The notes under the pieces were generated by a model. It saw only the letters and a program-made list of their open reading frames with translations. It searched no databases and was not told the origin of the DNA. From Polaribacter sp. (GTDB lineage Bacteria > Bacteroidota > Bacteroidia > Flavobacteriales > Flavobacteriaceae), in the NCBI GenBank assembly GCA_029248845.1, contig JAQWIO010000052.1:1-32538 (forward strand): a stretch of DNA of 32,538 nt, in the 5' to 3' direction. Every line of letters starts with the position of its first letter. The stretch's first letter is position 1. A program made the translations under genes and the position numbers. Below, in pieces: positions 1-8,479 of this stretch.

Positions 1-208
1 TATTGTTATTTTTAGTAAATGAAACTTAAATTGAAACACAACAAATAAACAATCAAGATCTGTCTCTACAAATGTGAAACAATCTGTTTTCTTGAGGATA
101 TTAATTACTTTAATATTATTGAACTAATTAAAGAATAATGCGTGTTTATAATTTTTCTAAAAAAACATACCTAAACCTAGCATAAAATAGTATTCATAAA
201 TTGAATTT

Positions 209-2806
209 CTAGTTCTTAATTATTTTTTTATAAAGGAGGTCACTGTTGGTTTGAATTTGTAATAGATAAATTCCGTTTTTAAAATCGGTTACATCTAATT
301 CTACTTGCTTTTGGCTAAACTTATAAGTTTTATATAATTTTCCATTAATACTATATAACTTGATGCTATAAATTTCACCTATTGAAGAATTTATGTTTAA
401 AATGTCTGAAACTGGGTTGGGAGAAAGGCTCACAAAAGTTTCAGATTGAATCGTATTTACAGATAAACTAGTAGCAATATCTTCCTCAGCTACCCAACTA
501 CTTGCTAAACTATTATCTAATCCCAAACTAATAAGTTTAAGAAATGTACCTTCACCATCAGCATTTTCAGGCCATGGCAATACATCATTGTAGGTAACTT
601 GATCAATAATATTTCCGTACCCATCTCTTAATAGTATCTCTTGTCCGTCATTAGATAAACTTCTTGAAAACTCATCAAAAGGTTCAAAACCATAACGCTC
701 TTTAAAAGATTCACTTTCATTTGATAAATAAATTGATTTCTGAGCATTAATAGATGCTCCAGAAGGAAACTGGTACGTGAGTCCTAAGCCACCAATGTAA
801 ATCCCTGTTAAATCAACAGTAGATGAACTGTTGTTGATTATTTCTATGAATTCAAAATCGCTTGAATCCATGTCTGCTTGTACCAAAGGATGGTAATTTA
901 TTTTAGAAATAACCAAAGGAGGAGTTGTTACATTGTTGCACAAACTTGTATTAGACAATTGACCTGAAATCCAATTGATTCGCTCGATAATAAATGTTTT
1001 TAACGCAACAATCTGTTGTTCAAATTCCCCCGTAGAAGATGAAAGGGTTTCTTGTCTCGCGGCAGCCTCTGAAATGAGTGTTTTAGTCGTATCGATAAGT
1101 TCAAAAATTGAATTGGAATTCAATGGCATTCCAGGAGCAATAAGCTCTTGCCAACGCTTGGTTAAATAGCACTTAAATAATGGATCATTAAACAAATCTC
1201 TCCAAAATTGAGGCCCTGTATTTTCTCCATCATCAAATTGCCAAATATCTGTTTTACTTCTGTCGTACCCCCATTGAAATAGGTCATTTCCGAATGTTAA
1301 ATTAAAATCCCAAATAGGCCCTGCTCTTAACTTTCCATTTCGATCTTTATGAAAAAAGGAACTAAACTCATACCCATCTGCATTGGAAGAGATTTCATTG
1401 AGGATTATAAAGTCTATGAAAGAAGGAATATCAATAACTGAGGGATAGCCATTTGTTATGGAGGTATTTCGCTGTCCTGCATAATTTGCAAGCGTTTCAA
1501 ATTCATTTTTAATATAGTTATTTTGTACTGGGGTTACTGTAGTCGGTTTCGGATGCTCATGAACAAAATTACTAGACCAACCTGAGCTATTAGGCATAGA
1601 CCATGCTGCTACATCCGCCCCTTCTGTCTTATCTGCTTTGGTAATATAGCCCCCTGTTAGCTTGGGAAACGTTACATCAGTTTCTTTAATTTTTTTGATA
1701 TCTATTCGACTATCATCTGCTTTTAATTTTTCTTGCAACACGTAAATACCTTGAAAATCTCCATTCAATATCACTTCACAATAACGACCTCTTGAGGCAT
1801 AGTTCCCTATTAAATTTGAAAGTTTATAACTGAGGAAATCTCTCATAAAGGAGGGATCATAGGCCAAACCATTCAAAATCCAGTCATTTTCTTTTGGCAT
1901 TTCAAGAAAGGATACATTTACTTTTTCTCCTTGGTCGTCATAGGGAGTGAATGCATATTGTTTTTTTGCTAAAAGGCTCGAAGAAGATCCTCGATATTCA
2001 ATTTTGATAGCACCACTGTAGTCAAGAACTGAAGAATTATTACTATCTGTAAGATAATTACGTCCACCATTCTCTCTGTAGATGATTTTCATCGTAGCAT
2101 CTATTTTGGGATCATTGGGGATGCTTTGACCCTGAGCTGTCTCAATGATAACAATTGGCAAATTAGAAGACACGAAATTAACATCTGGTACAACTTCTGG
2201 CACTTCAAACCAACTCGGTGTTTCTCTATAACTTACATTGCTGTTATTTAGACCAACAGACAAAACAGGAATAGCAGTTAAGTCAGACGAAGTTAAATTA
2301 TAGTTGTGCACTTGAACAGCAAGAATATTGACACCTGATGTTAAAAGTGCATTATCAACCTCATAACGTTCTGGAACAATTCCTTGGTATAAATTTGCTT
2401 CCCGATACGCATCACTCGGTTGATTAAAATTAGGAATCGTTCCTGTGACTAAATTTCTTGCAATCTCTTGTCCGTTTAAATATGCAACGAAACCGTCATC
2501 ATAATCGATATCTAAAAGTACAGATTCTATTTCTGACACATTTGAAATAAAGAATTTTTTTCGAATGTATACAGACATCGTTGGAGACAAAATAGTAGCA
2601 TCATCATTATCACCATACCCAAAACCTGAATGACCAGTACTCCAACCAGAAGCATTAAATCCAGATTGATTCCAAGTTACATTAGGTTGTGAAGTTGGTA
2701 CTAAATAGTGCCATTCATCACCAGGTAAAACAACACTTTCCCAATGGTTAACTTGGGCAGCTGTTAGAAATGAGGAAAAAATGCAAACTAAATATAAGTA
2801 TCGCAT
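209..2806 (-). CDS. CotH-kinase family / lamin-tail domain secreted protein with T9SS type A C-terminal sorting domain
   Basis: 865-aa ORF with N-terminal signal peptide (MRYLYLVCIFSSFLTAAQ). CotH-like core (YRGSSSSLLAKKQYAFTPYD... EMPKENDWILNGLAYDPSFMRDFLSYKL... GPIWDFNLTFGN). Lamin-tail-like segment (DFEFIEIINNSSSTVDLTGIYIGG). C-terminal SLSPNPVSDILNI...NGIYLLQIQTNSDLLYKKIIKN is a typical type A sorting domain. Confidence 0.9.
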   Translation of the reverse strand: MRYLYLVCIFSSFLTAAQVNHWESVVLPGDEWHYLVPTSQPNVTWNQSGFNASGWSTGHSGFGYGDNDDATILSPTMSVYIRKKFFISNVSEIESVLLDIDYDDGFVAYLNGQEIARNLVTGTIPNFNQPSDAYREANLYQGIVPERYEVDNALLTSGVNILAVQVHNYNLTSSDLTAIPVLSVGLNNSNVSYRETPSWFEVPEVVPDVNFVSSNLPIVIIETAQGQSIPNDPKIDATMKIIYRENGGRNYLTDSNNSSVLDYSGAIKIEYRGSSSSLLAKKQYAFTPYDDQGEKVNVSFLEMPKENDWILNGLAYDPSFMRDFLSYKLSNLIGNYASRGRYCEVILNGDFQGIYVLQEKLKADDSRIDIKKIKETDVTFPKLTGGYITKADKTEGADVAAWSMPNSSGWSSNFVHEHPKPTTVTPVQNNYIKNEFETLANYAGQRNTSITNGYPSVIDIPSFIDFIILNEISSNADGYEFSSFFHKDRNGKLRAGPIWDFNLTFGNDLFQWGYDRSKTDIWQFDDGENTGPQFWRDLFNDPLFKCYLTKRWQELIAPGMPLNSNSIFELIDTTKTLISEAAARQETLSSSTGEFEQQIVALKTFIIERINWISGQLSNTSLCNNVTTPPLVISKINYHPLVQADMDSSDFEFIEIINNSSSTVDLTGIYIGGLGLTYQFPSGASINAQKSIYLSNESESFKERYGFEPFDEFSRSLSNDGQEILLRDGYGNIIDQVTYNDVLPWPENADGEGTFLKLISLGLDNSLASSWVAEEDIATSLSVNTIQSETFVSLSPNPVSDILNINSSIGEIYSIKLYSINGKLYKTYKFSQKQVELDVTDFKNGIYLLQIQTNSDLLYKKIIKN

Positions 2807-3093
2807 GAGAAAATGACTTTTAAGAAAATGAAAAACAAACTATTTACTATTTGATATAAAATTAATAATTATAGTTTGTAAAATAATAAATATTACCCAT
2901 ACAAAAAGTATACATCTTAAAAATTGAATCAATTTAAAGATTAAAAAGACAATATTGAGGGAATTTTGGAACGATTTTTTATGTAGGCATATACCCTTTT
3001 TTACCTGTTTTCATGACATCTGACCGATTAAAGGACATTGTTTTTATTTCTTTATAAACCTAATCGGAGAAGTTTTTAAGGATAATTACCAAT

Positions 3094-3126
3094 AAAAAAA
3101 CGCCATTTATGAATGGCGTTTTTTTT
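3094..3126. terminator. Bidirectional intrinsic terminator hairpin
   Basis: A-tract, then cgccatt-tatg-aatggcg, then T-tract. Lies just past the minus-strand gene ending at 3142. Confidence 0.8.
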
Positions 3127-3141
3127 AACGTTAAAGCAATC

Positions 3142-3964
3142 TTAAAGCTTAGATTCGTTCCAAAGCTCGTTAGATTTTACTATTTTTCCGTCATTATTAA
3201 ATCTGTGATTTAACATTACAGGAATTGTAATTAATTCATTGTTCAATTTACGTTTTAAGGTAAGTCTCCACCAAGATTGTACATAATAAGCTTGAGACTC
3301 AAATTCGTAATACTTTATCCATTTATTATCTAAACTCTCTACAGAAAAGTTATTTAAAAATTCAGCTTGCATAGCTTTAAATTGATCCATACTAAGGGCT
3401 TCGCTTTCCCAATCATTAAACAAACCGTCAAATTTAGCATCTGCAGTAAAAGCTTCAAAGAAATGATCCAAGTTTCCATATTGCAATGCGTAGATTGCTT
3501 TTCTTACAGTATTGATATTAGGATGGTTAGAATATATTGTTCCATCACTTAATTCTTTCCTACTTCTCCAGCTTTCACTGAAAGGGTTTTGATTCATATA
3601 CAAACGAACAAAGCCAATCTTATTTTCAGCAGTTACAACATATTGTGCGTGTCTAGGCTGACTAAATTTAATACCTGTTTTTCCTCCTACTCCAGACATT
3701 ACTGTCCAGGCATAAACCCAGGTCAATTTCTTAAAGTTCTCATCTTTATATTCTATAGCATCAGGATAAGCGTTAGCTCCACTCTTTAAAGAAAAGTATC
3801 TATTACTAGTATTCCAATTATTAATATTTTGGATAAACTGCTGCATACATTTCATTGATGACATTAATAACCGGATGCTCTATATAAACATTTCCATTCT
3901 TCTTTTTTTGTGCAAATACTACTGTACTTGCTACAATAAATAATATTGTTAATTTTGTTTTCAT
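3142..3964 (-). pseudogene. Tandem NTF2/SnoaL-like two-repeat secreted protein, disrupted by frameshift/internal deletion
   Basis: The intact 3' part is the 240-aa ORF at 3142..3864. An upstream minus-strand ATG at 3964 gives a signal peptide in another frame: MKTKLTILFIVASTVVFAQKKKNGNVYIEHPVINVINEMYAAVYPKY*. This joins out of frame to FIQNINNWNTSNRYFSLKSG.... The two halves share a repeat start (NGNVYIEHPVINVINEMYAA / DGTIYSNHPNINTVRKAIYAL). Confidence 0.65.
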
Positions 3965-4160
3965 TGTCCTGTGTAATATTAATTGTTAATAAAAAGTTAT
4001 TTTAGATTATTTACAAAATGAATAGTTTTTTTTTGTTAAAACAATAAAATTTGAAATATTCTTCTTAAAATTATATTGATGTATCCTATTACAGCAATCT
4101 ACTCTTTTGTAGTATCTTTGATTTTTAAACCCAATTAATTTTCTAAAAATTATTCATACA

Positions 4161-4709
4161 ATGTTAAAAGTATCAAGTATTTTGTTGTACATACTTTCAA
4201 TAAGTTTTCTTGGTTATTCACAAACTAAAAAAACTTCTATGGAATCATTATATGATATTAAAATAAAGAGGATTGATGGAGAGATTATTGATTTAAACAT
4301 TTATAAAGGAAAAAAAATATTGTTTGTAAATGTAGCATCTGAATGCGGATTTACCTACCAATACAAGGGCCTTCAAGAGGTCTACTCTAAATACAAAGAG
4401 AAACTGGTCGTTATAGGTTTGCCATGCAATCAGTTTAATGGTCAAGAACCTGGTACAGAATTGAAAATAAAAACATTTTGCCGTTTAAATTATGGTGTTG
4501 ATTTCCCATTGACCTCAAAAATTGAAGTAAAAGGGAAAAATCAGCATGAGTTATACCAGTGGTTAACAATGAAAAGTAAAAATGGAAAGAAAAATTCTTC
4601 TGTAAAATGGAACTTTCAAAAGTATTTGGTAGATGAAAAAGGTCAACTCGTAGATGTTTTTTATTCATTTACAAAACCTATGAGTAAGAAAATAACCAAA
4701 CTGATTTAA
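4161..4709 (+). CDS. Glutathione peroxidase family protein (Cys-type)
   Basis: 182-aa ORF with the GPx motifs NVASECGFTYQYKGLQ, GLPCNQFNGQEPG and VKWNFQKYLVDEKGQ. N-terminal signal-like sequence. Confidence 0.92.
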   Translation: MLKVSSILLYILSISFLGYSQTKKTSMESLYDIKIKRIDGEIIDLNIYKGKKILFVNVASECGFTYQYKGLQEVYSKYKEKLVVIGLPCNQFNGQEPGTELKIKTFCRLNYGVDFPLTSKIEVKGKNQHELYQWLTMKSKNGKKNSSVKWNFQKYLVDEKGQLVDVFYSFTKPMSKKITKLI

Positions 4710-4848
4710 TTAAACTTCTAGACAATACGTGTTATGACGTCCTGAAATAAACCTTACAAAATTATTTACATCTTTGTAATAGTCTGGTATCGTTTGTGTA
4801 AATAAATTAGTTGAGCATAATACCTAGAGTTCAAGTTTGATACACTTC

Positions 4849-4870
4849 TTTTTTTTTTTTTGGGGGGGGG
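4849..4870. repeat. Composite homopolymer tract T13-G9
   Basis: Direct read of 4849-4870: 13 T followed by 9 G. Confidence 0.9.
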
Positions 4871-4877
4871 TAAAAAA

Positions 4878-4905
4878 ATACCCCTCTATAAATTTAGAGA
4901 GGTAT
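4878..4905. terminator. Hairpin between convergent genes, possible terminator
   Basis: atacccctct - ataaattt - agagaggtat: 10-bp stem with one mismatch, between the + strand gpx and the minus-strand small ORF. Confidence 0.5.
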
Positions 4906-4930
4906 ACTTAATAATTACTTCTATTTATTA

Positions 4931-5104
4931 TTAAAAACCCTCTCCAGGTTTTGCTATTGAAGATGCAGCTTGTGCTTTTTGTGGATTTAAAACTAAATAG
5001 GTTCCCAATGCAGTTAGCGCTGCATATTTGCTGTAAGATCCGATCTTTTTTAAAGCATCTTTACGCGTAATTTCTTGAGAAGTGTTTTCTATTTGTTTTT
5101 TCAT
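4931..5104 (-). CDS. Small 57-aa protein (not in supplied ORF track)
   Basis: Reverse strand ATG at 5104 to TAA at 4931: MKKQIENTSQEITRKDALKKIGSYSKYAALTALGTYLVLNPQKAQAASSIAKPGEGF. Has the layout of a basic N-terminus, hydrophobic stretch and AQA-like processing site. Confidence 0.7.
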   Translation of the reverse strand: MKKQIENTSQEITRKDALKKIGSYSKYAALTALGTYLVLNPQKAQAASSIAKPGEGF

Positions 5105-5111
5105 TGTGATA

Positions 5112-5327
5112 ATTTTTAACTATTATTTTTGTAAGCTTATTTTTTTTATTAATGATTCCGGTTTCTGTAGAAAGTTGAACAACATATACCCCTTTTTTTA
5201 GGTTTGGTAATGCAATGTCATAAAAGAATTGCCTTCAATTGTGACAACACCACCTGCTACCCTTAAATTTTTGAGCAGTTACAGTAAATCCCAAAATGTA
5301 AATTAAAACTATAAGTATTTTTTCAAT
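5112..5327 (-). pseudogene. Decayed small secreted protein: signal peptide plus T9SS type A sorting-domain remnant
   Basis: Reverse strand gives IEKILIVLIYILGFTVTAQKF in one frame, VAGGVVTIEGNSFM in another, then ALPNLKKGVYVVQLSTETGIINKKNKLTKIIVKN in a third. Together these read as one short T9SS cargo broken by several frameshifts. Confidence 0.65.
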
Positions 5328-5496
5328 TTATTTTTTTACTGATTAAATTATAGCTGCTAAATTAAATTAAATTATTGTATTACAATTAATAAAATCCAAT
5401 TTATATTTTTAGTAACTTTAATACTTTCTTTACTTTGTATCGTAAAAGATAAGTTACTTCTGTAATTACCTTATAGTGAGCTAATTATTTGGCATA

Positions 5497-5531
5497 AATA
5501 AACCCACAACGTTTTATATTGTGGGTTTATT
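5497..5531. terminator. Intrinsic-terminator-like hairpin downstream of the SnoaL-like lipoprotein gene
   Basis: aataaacccacaa - cgttttata - ttgtgggtttatt, a perfect 13-bp stem just past the stop at 5548. Confidence 0.75.
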
Positions 5532-5547
5532 CGTTTATGTATAAAAT

Positions 5548-6069
5548 CTATTCAGCAATTACTCTTTCATTAACATAAAAAGTTTGCACTTTCCCATTTA
5601 CAATTAGTGCATCATGTACTTGATTTACTTTTACTTCTTTCCCTTCAACAGTAAGAGTTAGCTCATGACCAGAAGTTACATATTTTCTTAAAACCCCATC
5701 TTTGTTAGTAAATTCATTCGCAATCGCATATTTAGTAACCCATTTAGGATTATTATTTGCAAACCATTCATTTAAAAAAGCAACATGAGCTTCTGTCCCG
5801 TCTATAAACTCTCCTCTAGGCCCGTATGCTTTAAACCCTTCCTCCGCATTCAATCCTTTGATCGTCTCCATATCTTGTTCGTTGTGAGCTTTGATGTATT
5901 TCTCCCAAACCGCAACTGTTTCCATATCCCCACCAAAAAGGGGAGTCTTAACTCCTTCTGTAACATCAAATCCAATTGCTTTTGGAACTGCAATAGCTTC
6001 TGTAGTTGAAGAGTTTGTACAAGATAGCATTAGCAATGAAATTGCTGATAATAACATTATTTTTTTCAT
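5548..6069 (-). CDS. SnoaL/NTF2-like domain lipoprotein
   Basis: 173 aa. Lipobox-like LLMLSC. Small α+β domain with VWEKYIKAHNEQDMETIKGLNAEEGFKAYGPRGEFIDGTEAHVAFLNEWF typical of SnoaL-like folds. Confidence 0.75.
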   Translation of the reverse strand: MKKIMLLSAISLLMLSCTNSSTTEAIAVPKAIGFDVTEGVKTPLFGGDMETVAVWEKYIKAHNEQDMETIKGLNAEEGFKAYGPRGEFIDGTEAHVAFLNEWFANNNPKWVTKYAIANEFTNKDGVLRKYVTSGHELTLTVEGKEVKVNQVHDALIVNGKVQTFYVNERVIAE

Positions 6070-6154
6070 ATTAAATTGATTTAAGTTAGTCTAGTAAATA
6101 TAAAAATTAATTGCTAAACGAAATGTTTAAATTAATAACGCTAAAAAAAAGAAA

Positions 6155-6970
6155 TCATTTTTTGTATTGATGGGGGTTTTCTCTAATTCCATTTTTAAAT
6201 AACATCCTCACTGTTTTTCTAAGACCATTGTCTATTCTTAAAAATAGATCTGTTATTTTTTGAGTAGATCTTCCCCTAAATAGTGTAATATGAAAACGAT
6301 CAATTGGTGACAAAGGAACTTTGGAAAAATAATAATTAGAGACACAAGCCCGTATATCATTTGTTTTGACTTTATTGACCGCATGCCAAGATTTTTGATG
6401 CGTGGCCATAACAACCAATCTATTATACTTGCTCTCTATTTCAATTGGGGCATACTCCAAACCATTGTTCCATAACTCTAAATTTCCGCCATTTTCTAAT
6501 TTCCAATTTGGCGAAACATAAAAAAGTAAATTTAAAACCCTCCAAAGCTTTTGATCTTTATCATGTGAATTGTCTATGTGCGGTTGCAAATAATTATCTT
6601 TTTTCATTAAAGAAACTCCTCCAGCATATAAATTTTCATCAGGTAAAACATCCTGTAAACCGCAAATCTCTGAAATAATAGAAACTATTTTTTCTTCTTG
6701 GAAAGCATAGATTACTTCCTCTAATAGAGGGGCATACTTATTCATTTGATAGGCTACGTATTTGTACTCTCTTATATTTTTTTTCAACTCTGAATCTGAT
6801 AGTTTTGGCAAATTTTGATAAATTTCCTCAATCAGGTCCATGGGTAATAAGTTGTCAATATAAAAATAACCTATTTCATTTTTACGCTCTGAAAATTGCT
6901 TTTTCAGGGCTTCTTTTTCAATTGTTAATCTCTTGAAAATTAAAGATGCTATTTGCTTTCTATGATTCAT
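6155..6970 (-). CDS. 2-oxoglutarate/Fe(II)-dependent oxygenase-like protein
   Basis: 271 aa with LQPHIDNSHDKDQKLWRVLNLLFYVSPNWKLENGGNLELW (HxD, then GG-LE) and a downstream H (KSWHAVNKV...R). This matches the HxD...H 2OG-Fe(II) oxygenase pattern. Confidence 0.8.
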   Translation of the reverse strand: MNHRKQIASLIFKRLTIEKEALKKQFSERKNEIGYFYIDNLLPMDLIEEIYQNLPKLSDSELKKNIREYKYVAYQMNKYAPLLEEVIYAFQEEKIVSIISEICGLQDVLPDENLYAGGVSLMKKDNYLQPHIDNSHDKDQKLWRVLNLLFYVSPNWKLENGGNLELWNNGLEYAPIEIESKYNRLVVMATHQKSWHAVNKVKTNDIRACVSNYYFSKVPLSPIDRFHITLFRGRSTQKITDLFLRIDNGLRKTVRMLFKNGIRENPHQYKK

Positions 6971-7140
6971 TTATGATTTTTCTGAGCTCTAAAATACAAC
7001 AACTTTTTGTAACGTTTCTAAGTCTTTAAAGAAACTAAAAACACACATTACAAACACCCATTGTTGTTTCTAAAAGTTTTTTTCTTAAAAATGATTATTT
7101 GTATCTATATTGCAGTAAATATTGCAGTAAACAATACCAA

Positions 7141-8229
7141 TTGAAAAAAATTATTATCTCTGTCTCTAACGACCTTACAACAGATCAACGCGTAGCCAAG
7201 GTTTGCAATACTCTCCATAATGCAGGATTTCAGATTTTATTAATTGGCAGAAAACTTCAAAACAGTAAACCTTTGAAAAGAAAATATCAAACAAAAAGAA
7301 TATCCCTATTTTTTCATAAGGGTATTTTGTTTTATGCTGAATTAAATATTCGCTTATTTTTTTTGTTATTATTTCTTAAAAAAAATGTTTTATTAGCAAA
7401 TGATTTAGATACATTACTTCCTAATTATATGGTAAGCAAGCTTCTCAGAAAAAAACTGGTATTCGATAGTCATGAATTGTTTTCAGAAATCCCCGAGTTG
7501 GTACATCGTCCTTTTGTAAAAAAAATATGGATACGTCTAGAAAACCAGATGTTACCAAAATTAAAAAACGCCTATACCGTTTGCGATAGTATTGCGAATT
7601 ATTATGCTGAAAAATATCAAACAAAATTCAATGTTATTCGCAATCTCCCTGTAAAAAAAAATAGTATATCATTCAGCAAATTATCTTTTAATACTTCTGG
7701 AAAAAAAATAATTATTTATCAAGGAGCCGTGAATATGGGTAGAGGTTTGGAGTTTATAATTGACACCATGCCATTTCTTTCCAACTGCATTTTATTCATT
7801 GTTGGAACTGGAGATATTATAAAGAAGTTAAAAAAGCTTGTGGCACATAAAAACTTAGAAAAAAAAGTGAAATTCTTAGGTCAACTTCCTCCAAAAAAAC
7901 TTCAAACAATTACGCCTTTGGCAACACTAGGAATAAGTATAGAGGAAGATTTAGGCTTAAACTACCGATTTGCTTTGCCCAATAAAATATTTGATTACAT
8001 ACAAGCGGAAGTCCCTATTTTAGTTTCTGATTTACCAGAAATGAAAAGGATTGTAACCGACTATAAAGTAGGCGAAATTGTTACAAACAGAGAGCCCAAA
8101 AAAGTGGCAAAACAAATTAAAGAACTACTAAAAAAAGATTTTTCTAGTGAATTAAAAGCCGCAAAAAAAACATTAATATGGGAACATCAAGAAAACGAGT
8201 TATTAGCTATTTTCAAAAATTTAAAATAA
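7141..8229 (+). CDS. Glycosyltransferase (GT4-like, GT-B fold)
   Basis: Track ORF is 7099..8229, but both 7099 and 7141 are TTG starts; 7141 (…KKIIISVSNDLTTDQRVAKVC) fits the family N-terminus better. KKIIIYQGAVNMGRGLEFII, VKFLGQLPPKKL and LGLNYRFALPNKIFDYIQAEVPILVSDLPEM are GT4-like motifs. Confidence 0.85.
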   Translation: MKKIIISVSNDLTTDQRVAKVCNTLHNAGFQILLIGRKLQNSKPLKRKYQTKRISLFFHKGILFYAELNIRLFFLLLFLKKNVLLANDLDTLLPNYMVSKLLRKKLVFDSHELFSEIPELVHRPFVKKIWIRLENQMLPKLKNAYTVCDSIANYYAEKYQTKFNVIRNLPVKKNSISFSKLSFNTSGKKIIIYQGAVNMGRGLEFIIDTMPFLSNCILFIVGTGDIIKKLKKLVAHKNLEKKVKFLGQLPPKKLQTITPLATLGISIEEDLGLNYRFALPNKIFDYIQAEVPILVSDLPEMKRIVTDYKVGEIVTNREPKKVAKQIKELLKKDFSSELKAAKKTLIWEHQENELLAIFKNLK

Positions 8230-8235
8230 CTATTT

Positions 8236-8479
8236 TTAAAGAAAATCATATTTATTCATTTGATATCCATTAAATTTATATTCTCTAAAACTATCTTTTG
8301 CTACTGTTTTACCCAACCTTGGAAATTGATTGTAAATTGCTAAAAGAATTTCTTCATGTAATAACGTCTCTAAACAAAAAAATAACTGACTTTTACTGGC
8401 TAAAAACTGCTCCTTCGTTGTCAATATAATTGGCTTAAGGCTTTGATAAATTAACCTCAAAATAGGGTTCTCTATTCAT
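8236..8479 (-). pseudogene. Truncated paralogue of the 2OG-oxygenase gene at 6155..6970
   Basis: The 74-aa ORF (8236..8460) has LHEEILLAIYNQFPRLGKTVAKDSFREYKFNGYQMNKYDFL*. The full gene has MDLIEEIYQNLPKLSDSELKKNIREYKYVAYQMNKYAPL.... It ends where the full-length protein continues ~190 aa. A coupled ATG at 8479 (MNREPYFE...) is in a different frame. Confidence 0.65.

Noticed and set aside
975-1169. Plus-strand 64-aa ORF inside the CotH gene
   Set aside because: Antisense shadow of a long, well-supported coding region; no recognisable protein features.
3367-3789. Plus-strand ORFs 3367..3552 and 3589..3789
   Set aside because: Antisense to the SnoaL-like gene, low-complexity translations.
4435-4668. 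Minus-strand 77-aa ORF
   Set aside because: Antisense to glutathione peroxidase; no supporting features.
5785-6079. Plus-strand ORFs 5785..6009 and 5891..6079
   Set aside because: Antisense to the SnoaL-like lipoprotein gene.
6445-6678. Plus-strand 77-aa ORF
   Set aside because: Antisense to the 2OG oxygenase gene.
7110-7133. Short tandem duplication (ttgcagtaaata / ttgcagtaaaca) near the GT4 start
   Set aside because: Only two ~12-bp copies; not enough to call a regulatory repeat.
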